Made by a program: the position numbers and the translations under genes
The notes under the pieces: generated by a model
Database searches by the model: none
What the model was told of the DNA's origin: nothing
What the model saw: the letters and a program-made list of their open reading frames with translations, nothing else
NCBI GenBank assembly: GCA_963773085.1
Contig: CAVYZS010000007.1
Span: forward strand, 124,001 to 188,000
Origin: JAENVT01 sp963773085
Lineage (GTDB): Bacteria; Actinomycetota; Acidimicrobiia; Acidimicrobiales; Ilumatobacteraceae
Length of the DNA stretch: 64,000 nucleotides
Reading direction: 5' to 3'
Part shown: positions 49,295 through 58,885 of the stretch, piece by piece
How positions within the stretch are numbered: position 1 is the first letter of the stretch
How the letters are laid out: each line of letters opens with the position of its first letter

Positions 49295-49683
49295 GCCTCG
49301 CCTTCACCGGTGCCGATGCAGCGGCAGCCGATGCATACATCGCCACGGCGAACGCCGTCGTGCGTCTCCAAGCAAGCACCGAGGAGCTCGAAGCTCGTCT
49401 CGAGGTGTGCAACGAGTTCGCGGTCGGCCATGCCTACGCTGCGTTCATCATGTCGCTCGCCGGCGCCGCCGAGCATGCCGCTCGGCGCGCCGGGCTGGCG
49501 CGACGAAGTCGATCGAGCATCACCCGGCGCGAACGCCAGCTCGTCGAGATCCTCCTGCTCTCCGTCGACGGCGATCGCCGCCGCGCCGCCGCACTCGCCA
49601 CCGAACACATCGAGGAATTCGCCGATGACGCCGTCGCTCTCGCCGTCATCGATCGCTGGTTCCGACAACGGAGAGCGTCATAG
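49291..49683 (+). CDS. Small TPR-like helical protein, probably truncated
   Basis: 130 aa from ATG 49291. FAVGHAYAAFIMSLAGAAEHAARRAGLARR and ITRRERQLVEILLLSVDGDRRRAAALATEHIEEFADDAVALAVI resemble the N-terminal tetratricopeptide part of TTC38-like proteins, which are normally several times longer. It may be a fragment or a one-domain version. The start is coupled by ATGA to the short upstream frame, and it lies 59 nt before the AfsR-like regulator on the same strand. Confidence 0.5.
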   Translation: MSLAFTGADAAAADAYIATANAVVRLQASTEELEARLEVCNEFAVGHAYAAFIMSLAGAAEHAARRAGLARRSRSSITRRERQLVEILLLSVDGDRRRAAALATEHIEEFADDAVALAVIDRWFRQRRAS

Positions 49684-49742
49684 CATTCACTCGTCGATAA
49701 CGACGAAACGTCAGGTGGTGACCGCGGGCTAGGTTTTGTCCC

Positions 49743-52700
49743 GTGGAATTCCGGGTGTTGGGAACACTCGAGGTCCTCGACAACGGGGGCCACCCCGTCG
49801 AGCTGCGGGGAAGCAAACTCCGCACCCTCTTGGCGGCCCTTGTGCTGCGCGCCGGCCAACCGGTCTCGGCCGACCAACTCGCCGATCTCCTGTGGGGTGA
49901 TGAACCTCCGGCCGGTGCCGCCAACGCACTGCAGGCGCAGGTCTCCAAACTGCGCCGCAGTCTCGTCGGTGTTCCGCTCGAGGGGCGCGACGGTGGTTAC
50001 GTGCTGGCGATCGACCCCCAACAGATCGACGCTGAACGGTTCACACGGCTCGCTGCAGCAGGACACGAGCACCTGGTCGCCGAGCGCAACGCCGAGGCGG
50101 CCACAGCGTTGCGTGAGGCACTGGCGTTGTGGCGGGGCCCGGCCCTGGCGGACTTCGTGTTCGACGAGTTCGCCCAGACCCATCGCACGCGGCTGGAGGA
50201 AATGCGCCTCGCGGCGACGGAGGATCGCATCGATGCCGACCTGGCCGAGGGGCGCCACGAGGCCGTCGCCGCCGAGCTCGAGGGCCTGGTCCGCGAGCAC
50301 GCGCTGCGCGAGCGACTCTGGGGACAACTGATGCTTGCCCTCTACCGCTGCGACCGGCAATCCGACAGTCTGCGGGCGTATCAGAGAGCACGCGATCTAC
50401 TGGCCGACGAGCTCGGTCTCGATCCAGGTCCGGCGTTGCGCGAATTGGAGCGGCAGGTGCTCGCCCAGGACGCGGCCCTCGCTGCGCCGACCGTGACAAG
50501 TCGCGCGTCCCTCGGACTCTCGAACATCCATCCGGAGTTGAGCACCTTCGTCGGACGCACCCACGATTCGGCTCACATCGTCGAGCTCCTCCGATCACGA
50601 CGACTGGTGTCGGTCATCGGACCGGGAGGCGTCGGCAAGACTCGCATCGCAACCGAGGTCGCCCTTCGCCCCGACCGCCTCTGGCGGGATGGCACATGGC
50701 TCGTCGAACTCGGACTCGACAGCGGCGAGCGGGCTGTGAGCGCCGCATTCCAACGAACCTTCGGCCCTCGGTTGGGACACACCGGTGGCGATGCCACCCT
50801 CGACTGGCTGACAACCGGGCTGAGTGCGACGGAGCTGCTGATCGTGCTCGACAACTGCGAACATTTGTTGGCGGAAGCCGCCGCGGTCGTGTCCGCGATC
50901 CTCCGGTCGTGCCCGGGCGTGTCGGTGTTGGCGACCAGTCGGGAACCGCTGGGCGTTCCGGGAGAATGCGTTCGGGTGCTGGATCCCCTCGAGCTCGACG
51001 ACGCCATGCAGCTGTTCGCCAGCCGGGCCGCGGACTCTGACGGGAACTTCGTGCTGGACGACTCGTCGGTGGCGTCGGTGGCAACGATCTGCGCCAGTGT
51101 CGACCGCCTGCCGCTCGCCATCGAGCTGACCGCCGCTCGCACACGCGCCTTTTCGGCACAGCAGCTCGCTGAACTGCTGGATCAACGGTTCGGGCTGGTC
51201 AGCACCGCCAACAGGGGTCGGCCACAACGCCAGCAGACGATGCATGCTGCCGTCGACTGGAGCTTCGAGCTGTTGTTCGATGACGAGCGGCGACTGCTGA
51301 CCCGGCTATCAGTGTTCGCCGATGGGTTCACGCTCGACGCGGCGACGAAGGTGTGCGCCGACGACTCCCTGGCGACTGCGGACATCGAAGTGCTCCTGGC
51401 CCGACTGGTCGACAAGTCCCTCGTGGCGACGGACAGGCGATCGAGTTCTGGCCCACGATTTCGGCTGCTGCGGCCAGTCGCCGACTACACCGCAGCACGC
51501 CTCGACGATTCCGGTGAAACTGCCCTCATCCGATCGCGCCACACGCTCTGGATGATCGAGCTCACCGCCGGGCTGACTGCGGGGCTGCGCGGCAGCTCGA
51601 TGATCTCCTGGGCTCACCGTGCCAGCGCTGAACGTGCCAACCTCGCACGGACGGCCGAGTGGGGTCTCGGCGAGGGCGATCCCGCGGCAACGCTGCAGAT
51701 CGGCGTAAACCTTGGCTGGTACGCATTCCTCAGCGCCAACCTGCGCAACGACGAACCAGTGCTGCTGCAGTTGCTGGAGCGGGCCGGTCATGCGCCAGTG
51801 GCCCTGAGGTGCCGAGCGTTGATGTGGTCGGGACTGCTCAGCATCGGCCGGACAGCGCGGCGGACCTGGGCGATGGATGCGATCGACGTCGCCCGCACCG
51901 CGGCCACCGCTGCCGGCATGGCACCATCCCCGGAAGGAATCGACGGCGTCGGCATCACGACCGAGGCCATTGCGCTGGCCCGTACCGCGGGTGACCAGGC
52001 GCTCCTGCTCGAGGCGCTGGCCATCGGATCGCTCCACCTCACTGCGGTGGGCTCCCACCCCGACACGCTGCGTGCCCTCGACGAGGAAGCCGGCCTGCTG
52101 GCAGAGTCCATCGGCGACGAATGGCACGCCGCGATGATGAGCGCCCTCGGTGGGCTGGCCAGCTATGTCGCCGGTGAGCTCGAGCGCTCGATGACCGAGC
52201 TGCGCGGCGCGATCGACACCTTCCGGAACTTGGGCGACGATGCCACGGCGGCGCTGTTCGAGACCAGTTTCAGCGAGGTGGCCGAGCTTCGTGGCGACAT
52301 TGCCGCAGCGACCGCGGCAATGGCCGCGGCTCTCGCCGTCGGCAGCGAAGCCGGGTTCCGGTCGTCGACGATCCTGCGTTCGGTGCTCTGCTGGCTGACA
52401 GGCAGGAACGGCGAGATCGAGCGCTCACTCGAGCTCGGACGGGAGGCTGTCGCGCTCGCCCACCAACCGTTCAACCCGATCATCCGTGCCCAGGCCCTGT
52501 TCGCTCTGGGTGTGGCCGAGACCCTCGCCGACCTACCCGATGAGGCTGGTGAACACTTGGCCGAGGCGCTGTCGATCCATCAGGCGGTGGGCATGGTGCG
52601 TGAGACGGCGATGGATCATCGCCATCTCGGAATCCTGGCTCACATGCTCGGCGATCGCGACGGCGCGATCGAACATCATCGTCGAGCCATCCAGCTCGCA

Positions 52701-52976
52701 GTCGAGGTCGGCCTCCCGTGGACGGTGATGTTGGCCGCGCGGTCGATGGCCGAAGTTCTCGTCGACGACCAACCAGAACTGGCCTGCCGCATCCTCGGCA
52801 ACACCGAGGCCGTCAGCGACGTGTTCGGTTATCTCCCGACCGCCGACGAGCGTCACCTTGTCGAGACGACGAGGGCCGTGGCGACGAAGCAGATCGGTGC
52901 CAAGGCTGTTGCCAGGGCCACCGCTGCCGGCGCCGGCATCGCCTTCACCGAGCTACCAGCGCTGCTCGCGAATTGA
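49743..52976 (+). CDS. AfsR/SARP-family regulator with NB-ARC ATPase and TPR repeats
   Basis: A 1077-aa regulator. The OmpR-like winged helix (MEFRVLGTLEVLDNGGHPVELRGSKLRTLLAALVLRAGQPV, LADLLWGDEPPAGAANALQAQVSKLRRSL) and the BTAD domain (to about residue 245, ELGLDPGPALRELERQVL) form the DNA-binding half. The NB-ARC motor has VIGPGGVGKTRIATEVA, ELLIVLDNCEHLL and VLATSREPLGVPGE. TPR-like helices fill the remainder. GTG 49743 gives the canonical start. Such proteins act as ATP-dependent activators. A strong terminator follows. The target is unknown; the nearest same-strand neighbours upstream are the two small genes. Confidence 0.9.
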   Translation: MEFRVLGTLEVLDNGGHPVELRGSKLRTLLAALVLRAGQPVSADQLADLLWGDEPPAGAANALQAQVSKLRRSLVGVPLEGRDGGYVLAIDPQQIDAERFTRLAAAGHEHLVAERNAEAATALREALALWRGPALADFVFDEFAQTHRTRLEEMRLAATEDRIDADLAEGRHEAVAAELEGLVREHALRERLWGQLMLALYRCDRQSDSLRAYQRARDLLADELGLDPGPALRELERQVLAQDAALAAPTVTSRASLGLSNIHPELSTFVGRTHDSAHIVELLRSRRLVSVIGPGGVGKTRIATEVALRPDRLWRDGTWLVELGLDSGERAVSAAFQRTFGPRLGHTGGDATLDWLTTGLSATELLIVLDNCEHLLAEAAAVVSAILRSCPGVSVLATSREPLGVPGECVRVLDPLELDDAMQLFASRAADSDGNFVLDDSSVASVATICASVDRLPLAIELTAARTRAFSAQQLAELLDQRFGLVSTANRGRPQRQQTMHAAVDWSFELLFDDERRLLTRLSVFADGFTLDAATKVCADDSLATADIEVLLARLVDKSLVATDRRSSSGPRFRLLRPVADYTAARLDDSGETALIRSRHTLWMIELTAGLTAGLRGSSMISWAHRASAERANLARTAEWGLGEGDPAATLQIGVNLGWYAFLSANLRNDEPVLLQLLERAGHAPVALRCRALMWSGLLSIGRTARRTWAMDAIDVARTAATAAGMAPSPEGIDGVGITTEAIALARTAGDQALLLEALAIGSLHLTAVGSHPDTLRALDEEAGLLAESIGDEWHAAMMSALGGLASYVAGELERSMTELRGAIDTFRNLGDDATAALFETSFSEVAELRGDIAAATAAMAAALAVGSEAGFRSSTILRSVLCWLTGRNGEIERSLELGREAVALAHQPFNPIIRAQALFALGVAETLADLPDEAGEHLAEALSIHQAVGMVRETAMDHRHLGILAHMLGDRDGAIEHHRRAIQLAVEVGLPWTVMLAARSMAEVLVDDQPELACRILGNTEAVSDVFGYLPTADERHLVETTRAVATKQIGAKAVARATAAGAGIAFTELPALLAN

Positions 52977-52982
52977 GCCGAG

Positions 52983-53025
52983 ACGCGTCGTGGCGCCCGG
53001 CTGGTCACCGGGCGCCGCGACGCGT
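52983..53025. terminator. Bidirectional terminator between convergent genes
   Basis: ACGCGTCG-T-GGCGCCCGG pairs with CCGGGCGCC-G-CGACGCGT: 17 base pairs with one mismatch and a CTGGTCA loop, between the AfsR-like gene and the convergent ABC permease gene. Confidence 0.75.
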
Positions 53026-53046
53026 TGGGATGGGAGGACGGAGGTA

Positions 53047-55597
53047 TCAGTCGGCCTTGATCGCCCCCAGGATGTCGAGTCGAGCCGCACGGCGAGCAGG
53101 CAGCGCAGCGGCGGCGACACCGGCAAGGGCAGCGATTGCCGTCACGACGGCGAGCTGACTCGCCGGGAAGGCGAACGTATCGAGACCCTGATCCTCGAGC
53201 GCCTTGACGATCGACCAACCAAAGGCGGTGCCGATCGCCAACCCGAGGGTGGTGCCGAGGAGGGCGATGATGACCGATTCGTACCGCACAGTGGCTCGCA
53301 ATTGACTCCGAGTCATGCCGACGGCCCGTAGGAGCCCGAGTTCCCGAGTGCGTTCGAAGATCGACAGTGCCAACGTGTTGGCAATGCCCAGCAGGGCGAT
53401 GAACACGGCGAGTGCGAGCAAGGCGTAGATGAGGTTCAAGAGCATGTCCAGGTTCTTGGTCTGGGCAGCGCCGTACTCATCTCGGTCCTGTACCTCGCCT
53501 TGCGGGTAGGCATCGGCCACCTCGGTGACTGCAGCACGAGCCTGGTCGGCGTCGATACCCTCTGCGACCGTCATCATCACCTGGCGGTCGAACCGATCGG
53601 CAATGTTGGCGTCGAAGGCCTCGGTGCCGATGAAGTATTCGCCGACCGTCGTGTCCTCGGTGTAGGTGGCGACCATGGTGAACTGCTGCACGCCGGTCTC
53701 GGCGAAACGAACCGGGATGCTCTGGCCCAGTGTCCAGCCCTTGTCGTCGGCCTTGTCCTTGGAGACGGCAATCTCGTTGGCATGCAGGTCGCCCAACGAA
53801 CCCTCGGCGATGCCGAAGTCGGTGATCTGCTGCATGGCAAGCGGGTCGGCACTCACCAAGTTGGTGCCGGCACCATCGACCTCGGCCGGAGCCATCCGGA
53901 AACCGGTGACTGCGTCGAGTTCCGGGAGCGCCGCCAGTTGGGCAGCCAACTCGGGGCTCAAGCCACCCGTGCCGCCGACGTTGGATGAGACCACCAGATC
54001 ACCCGTGAACGTCTTGTCGACGTTGCGAGCGACCGATGCCTTGGTCGACGAGGCGAGGATGGTGATGAAGCCGACGAGGGCGACACCGATCATCAGCGCC
54101 GCGGCGGTCGCCGAGGTGCGCTTGGGGTTGCGCATCGCGTTCTGCCTGGCCAAGTTGCCGGGGACTCCCTTCAGACGGGGCAGCGGCGAACCGATGATCC
54201 GGCTGATCGGACGTGCCAACACCGGTCCGAGCACGGCGACACCGATGAACACCAGCACGGCACCGAGGCCGACCGGGGCGATACCGGCACCACCGAACAG
54301 ACCAGCGCCCATGGCGAGTGCACCGAGGGCGGTGATGATCGTGCCGTTGATGACACGGCGGCGGCTACGGCCGCTGTGGTCGACGGCCACCTCTCGCATC
54401 GCTGCGATCGGCGGGACCTTGGCGGCGCGGCGTGCCGGGAACACCGCAGAGGCGACGCTGACACCGAGGCCGGCGATCGTCGAGATGATCGACGGTCTTG
54501 CTCGTCAACACGATGCCCCCTGCGGGGATGTCGATGCCGATGCCCGAGAGCAGCAACTTCAGCCCGGCAGCAACCCCGACACCGGCGGCCAAGCCGAGCG
54601 CCGAGGCGATGAGACCGACGACACCCGCCTCGAGCAACACCGAGCGGGTCACCTGACGACGACTGGCGCCGATGGCACGCATCAAGGCCATCTCCTTGGT
54701 GCGCTGAGCGACCAGGATCGAGAACGAGTTGTAGATGATGAACGATCCGACGAACAAGGCGACGATCGCGAACACCATCAGGAAGACGTTGAAGAAGCTC
54801 ATGTCCTCCTTGATCGATGCCTGATCCTCCTTGGTGATCTCGGCTCCTGTCAGTACCTCGGTCCCGGTCGGGACGACCTGGGAGATCCGCTCGACCAGTT
54901 GGGTTTCGCTGACACCGGGATCGGCGACGATCTTGATCGCGTCGATCTTGCCGGGCTGGGTCAGATAGGTCTGCGCGGCGGTCGGTGTGAACATCGTGTA
55001 CGAGGCACCTCCGGGGCTGTCGGAGTCGCCGAACTTGGCGATGCCGACGATCGTGACGTGCTGCGGACCGGTCTGGGTGAGCACCGTCGTGGAGTCGCCC
55101 ACGGCGAAGTCACCCGAGTCGGCACTCCCCTTGTCGATCACGACCTCGTCGTCGGCCTCCGGGGCCCGGCCCGAAGTGAGCTCGAACGGGTTGAGGTCGT
55201 CGTTGCTGAGCCAGGCAGCGCCGAACACCGGCGCACCCATGTTGGGGTTGCCGATCGGCTTACCCGCCTTGTCGACGAGTTGGGCGTACGCCTCGATGTG
55301 CCCCTCGGCCGTGGAAACACCGTCAACGTCGCTGATCCGGTCGATCAACGTTGCGTCGAGGCGGGGTCGCTGGTCGCCGAACCATTCGCTGTCGAACGCA
55401 ACCTCGGCGCGGACGTAGGCATCGGTGCCCTTGTTGACATCGGCGAAGAGCTTGTCGAAGGTCTTACCGATGGTGTCGGTCAGCACCAGTGTGCCGGCCA
55501 TGAACGCGACGCCGAGCAGTACGGCGAAGCTGGTGGTGAAGAGCCGCAACTTGCGTGCGGACAGGGTCTTGAGCGTTGTGCGAAACATGACGATCAC
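53047..55597 (-). CDS. FtsX/MacB-type ABC transporter permease, two FtsX domains (one frameshift)
   Basis: Two frames make one permease of about 849 aa. The N-terminal half starts MFRTTLKTLSARKLRLFTTSFAVLLGVAFMAGTLVLTDTI, has a large extracytoplasmic MacB-PCD domain, and ends in three helices (MALMRAIGASRRQVTRSVLLEAG). After GGIVLTSKTV the frame shifts near 54495; removing one base continues through the start of the second half (FPARRAAKVPPIAAMREV), which ends in another FtsX domain (GLLRAVGMTRSQLRATVRYESVIIALLGTTLGLAIG). GTG 55597 overlaps the ATPase stop. Both FtsX domains are complete, so an indel error is likely. It exports a lipophilic substrate or drives a periplasmic machine. Confidence 0.85.
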
Positions 55598-56379
55598 TCC
55601 CCGAAGTGCTTCATACGGTCGAGCACCCGATCGGGCGTCGGCGAGTACATCTCGTCGACGATCGAACCGTCGGCGAGGAAGATGACCCGCTCGGCGTAGC
55701 TCGCCGCGGCGGGATCATGGGTGACCATGACAATCGTCTGTCCGAGGTCGCGAACGGCGCTGCGCATGAACGAGAGGATCTCGGCGCCGGTGCGCGAGTC
55801 GAGGTTGCCCGTCGGCTCGTCACCGAAGATGATCGCCGGCCGGCTGGCGAGGGCCCTGGCGACAGCGACGCGCTGTTGCTGACCACCGCTGAGCTCGCTC
55901 GGGCGGTGCCCAAGACGGTTGCTGAGGCCGACCGTGTGAACGACCTGGTCGAGCCAATCCCTGTCGGGTTTGCGCCCGGCAAGTGTGGTCGGCAGGGTGA
56001 TGTTCTCCAGCGCGGTCAACGTCGGCACCAGGTTGTAGGCCTGGAAGATGAAGCCGATCTTGTCGCGGCGCAGCGCGGTCAGGCGTCGATCGTCGAGACC
56101 GGAGAGATCGGTGTCGCCGATGTAGACGTTGCCCGAAGTGAGGGTGTCGAGCCCGGCAACCAGGTGCATCAGCGTGCTCTTGCCGGAACCGCTGGGGCCC
56201 ATGATCGCGGTGAACTGATGGGCGTGGAAATCGACAGAGACGGCGTCGAGAGCAGTCACAGCAGCGTCACCGCTGCCGTAGCGCTTGGTGGCGCCCACTG
56301 CACGAGCAGCTGCAACCGTGGTGTGCACGGTGTCGAGGGCGGGTGGGGTCACCAGCGAGGTTGAAAGTGTTGCAGACAT
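55594..56379 (-). CDS. MacB-type ABC transporter ATPase
   Basis: A 261-aa ATPase with Walker A GPSGSGKST, Q-loop in FIFQAYNLVPTLTALENITLP, signature LSGGQQQRVAVARALA, Walker B ... PAIIFGDEPTGNLDS and the H-loop VTHDPAAASYAERVIFLADGSIVDE. This fits the MacB/LolD/FtsE group that partners FtsX-type permeases. ATG 56379 begins with a Ser/Thr-rich end. Its TGA overlaps the permease start, so subunits are made in a coupled way. Confidence 0.93.
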   Translation of the reverse strand: MSATLSTSLVTPPALDTVHTTVAAARAVGATKRYGSGDAAVTALDAVSVDFHAHQFTAIMGPSGSGKSTLMHLVAGLDTLTSGNVYIGDTDLSGLDDRRLTALRRDKIGFIFQAYNLVPTLTALENITLPTTLAGRKPDRDWLDQVVHTVGLSNRLGHRPSELSGGQQQRVAVARALASRPAIIFGDEPTGNLDSRTGAEILSFMRSAVRDLGQTIVMVTHDPAAASYAERVIFLADGSIVDEMYSPTPDRVLDRMKHFGE

Positions 56380-56525
56380 GGTGGTACTCCGGTTCGTTGG
56401 GGTTGTGATGAGGACATGCGAACTTGCACCGTCGCACCATCGACCCACCGCCTGAGCCGGCACTGATCCCTTCGAACGAGGCGCGCCTCAGCGTCGCGTC
56501 AGGGCTGTCGCCCAGGGTTTGCGGT

Positions 56526-58112
56526 ATGTCCACTCTCACACCAATTCAAGAAATCGACCTCAGCCACCTCGACTTCGACGCCGACGCGGAACGAATGCAC
56601 AGGCGACGATGGAAAACCCTGGCTGTCCTGTGCCTGTCGCTGGTGTTGATCTGCATCGACAACACCATCCTCAACGTCGCCATCCCCACCCTGGCGCGCG
56701 AGTTCCACGCCACCGCGTCGCAACTGCAATGGATCGTCGACAGCTACATCCTCGTCTTCGCCGGGCTGCTGCTGACAGCCGGGTTCGTCGGCGACAAGTT
56801 CGGAAGACGCGGTGCGCTGATGTCGGGCATGGTGATCTTCGGCATCGGTTCGATCGCTGCCTCGATGGCCGGCTCTGCATCCCAACTGATCGCCTGCCGC
56901 GCGCTGATGGGCGTCGGCGGCGCCCTGATCATGCCGGCGACGCTGTCGATCCTGACGAACGTGTTCCGCGACCCGAAGGAACGGGCCAAGGCAATTGCTA
57001 TCTGGGCCGGCTGTTCTGGCCTCGGCGTCGCACTCGGACCCGTGACCGGTGGCTGGCTGATCGAGCACTTCTCGTGGGGTTCGGTGTTCTTGGTGAATCT
57101 ACCGGTCCTGTTGCTCGCCCTCGTCGGCAGCGTGCTCGTCGTACCGCCATCGCGTGATCCCGACGCGCCGAAGCTCGACATCGGCGGTGCATGCCTGTCG
57201 ATGGCGGGTCTGACGTTGCTGCTGTGGGCGATCATCGAGGCCCCGGAGCAGGGCTGGACGAACGCGAGGACCATGGTGGCCTTCGCCGGCGCAGCAGTCG
57301 TTCTGGCCGCCTTCGTAGCATGGGAACGGCGCCAAGTACACCCGATGCTGAACCTCGCGTTCTTCCGGAATCGGCGCTTCTCCGCAGCGAGCGGCGCCGT
57401 CACCCTGACGTTCTTCGCACTCTTCGGCACGCTGTTCCTACTCAGCCAATACATGCAGTCGGTGATGGGATACACCGCCTTCCAGTCGGGCGTGAGGTAC
57501 CTGCCCCTGGCGGCCACGTTGCTCGTGATCTCCCCGCTGTCCGCAAAGCTGGCGGCACGGTTCGGGTCGAAGGTCGTCGTCGCCGCTGGCCTCGCCACCG
57601 TCGCCGGCGGCATGCTCCTGATTCTCCGCCTGAGCACGAGCTCGGGTTACGGTGCGATGCTCGCATCATTGGTGGTGGTCGCGGCCGGGATGGGTCTGAC
57701 AATGGCACCGGCAACCGAATCCATCATGGGTTCGCTCCCTCCGGCACAGGCCGGCGTCGGTTCGGCCGTGAACGACACGACCCGCGAGATCGGCGGCGCC
57801 CTCGGGGTCGCTGTGCTCGGAAGTGTGCTGTCATCGGTGTTCGGTTCTCGAATGGTCGATGTGCTCGCCGGGGGCCAGCTGCCTGCCGAGGCCCGCGATG
57901 TCGCCGAGCAATCCGTAACCGGCGCGGTCGCGGTTGCCGATCAGATCGGCGGTCCGCAGGGTCGCGCCCTCGCAGACGCGGCGAAGACCGCGTTCGTCGA
58001 CGGCTTGCACACCACCAGCCTCGTCGCCGCCGGCTTCGCGGTCGCCGGTGCGTTGATCGCCCTCAAGTTCCTCCCCGCAGAGGCAACCGATGCGACGGGA
58101 CTCGAATCATGA
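56526..58112 (+). CDS. DHA2-family MFS drug/efflux transporter (14 TM)
   Basis: A 528-aa major facilitator transporter. The early helix LAVLCLSLVLICIDNTILNVAIPTLAREF is the DHA2 motif D1. Motif A is GFVGDKFGRRGALMSGMVIFGIGS; motif C is GLGVALGPVTGGWLIEHFSWGSVFLVNLP. The 14-helix count and AVNDTTREIGGALGVAVLGSV near the end fit EmrB/QacA relatives that expel drugs by proton antiport. ATG 56526 precedes the acidic N-terminus. The last bases overlap the next gene's ATG (ATGA). It is divergent from the MacB-type ATPase. Confidence 0.92.
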   Translation: MSTLTPIQEIDLSHLDFDADAERMHRRRWKTLAVLCLSLVLICIDNTILNVAIPTLAREFHATASQLQWIVDSYILVFAGLLLTAGFVGDKFGRRGALMSGMVIFGIGSIAASMAGSASQLIACRALMGVGGALIMPATLSILTNVFRDPKERAKAIAIWAGCSGLGVALGPVTGGWLIEHFSWGSVFLVNLPVLLLALVGSVLVVPPSRDPDAPKLDIGGACLSMAGLTLLLWAIIEAPEQGWTNARTMVAFAGAAVVLAAFVAWERRQVHPMLNLAFFRNRRFSAASGAVTLTFFALFGTLFLLSQYMQSVMGYTAFQSGVRYLPLAATLLVISPLSAKLAARFGSKVVVAAGLATVAGGMLLILRLSTSSGYGAMLASLVVVAAGMGLTMAPATESIMGSLPPAQAGVGSAVNDTTREIGGALGVAVLGSVLSSVFGSRMVDVLAGGQLPAEARDVAEQSVTGAVAVADQIGGPQGRALADAAKTAFVDGLHTTSLVAAGFAVAGALIALKFLPAEATDATGLES

Positions 58113-58885
58113 GCGACGTTCGACAACCGACATGGCGTCGGCTCCTACTGATCGGCGCACCCATCGGCTGGATCGGTGCGGTACTGCTCCACCCCTCGGC
58201 GAGCCCGGAAACTGTCTACGAAGACCTCGCTGCCGCAGCTGACCGGTGGCTCCTCGTGCACTTCGCGCAACTTGTGCTGACGCTGGCCCTCGGAGTTGCG
58301 CTGTGGATGGCGGTCGCCGGCCGACGAGGCCTGGCCGCGACCATCACCAAGGTCGCAGTACCTGTGTACCTGGTGTTCTTCTCGGCGTTCGACTCCGTCG
58401 CCGGAATTGCGACCGGCCTCGTCATCCGACACGCCCAAACAATGCCGGCAGCACAAGTCGATGGCGCTGCGTCAACGACGGAGTACCTGGCGATGAATCA
58501 CATGACCGGAGACCTCTCGCCGCTCTCGTCCATTGCCACCATTGCGCTCACGTCGGCGGTCGTCGGTCTGGCGATGACGCTGCGATCTGCCGGAGCGACG
58601 CGACTCGTGTGGATGGGCACGTTCGGTGGAGTGCTACTCAACTTCCACGGTGCTGGGCCGATTCCCGCCGTGGGACTCGCCGCATTCGCCGGTGCGATGT
58701 ACCTCGCGGACCGACACGGACTCATCCTCGACGAGGTGGCCACTCGGCATGACTCAACCGATGTCTCGCCGTCGGAGGCCAGTCATGCCGGCCCAACCGA
58801 GGAGTCCGGCGAGGGCGACCAGTACGACAAGCGGCATGACCGAGAAGTCGGCGGCCGGCAGTTGCGGGACGCGGTCGAACGGTGA
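58109..58885 (+). CDS. Multispan membrane protein coupled to the MFS gene; tail overlaps convergent gene
   Basis: A 258-aa membrane protein with about six helices (LLLIGAPIGWIGAVLLHP, LLVHFAQLVLTLALGVALWMAVAG, VAVPVYLVFFSAFDSVAGIATGLVI and more). No family is recognised. ATG 58109 overlaps the MFS stop as ATGA. The hydrophobic part ends near DRHGLILDEVATRHDS; the last 44 residues or so are antisense to the permease gene, a 132-bp convergent overlap, so the natural stop may have been lost to an indel. It may modulate the MFS pump. Confidence 0.7.
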   Translation: MSDVRQPTWRRLLLIGAPIGWIGAVLLHPSASPETVYEDLAAAADRWLLVHFAQLVLTLALGVALWMAVAGRRGLAATITKVAVPVYLVFFSAFDSVAGIATGLVIRHAQTMPAAQVDGAASTTEYLAMNHMTGDLSPLSSIATIALTSAVVGLAMTLRSAGATRLVWMGTFGGVLLNFHGAGPIPAVGLAAFAGAMYLADRHGLILDEVATRHDSTDVSPSEASHAGPTEESGEGDQYDKRHDREVGGRQLRDAVER

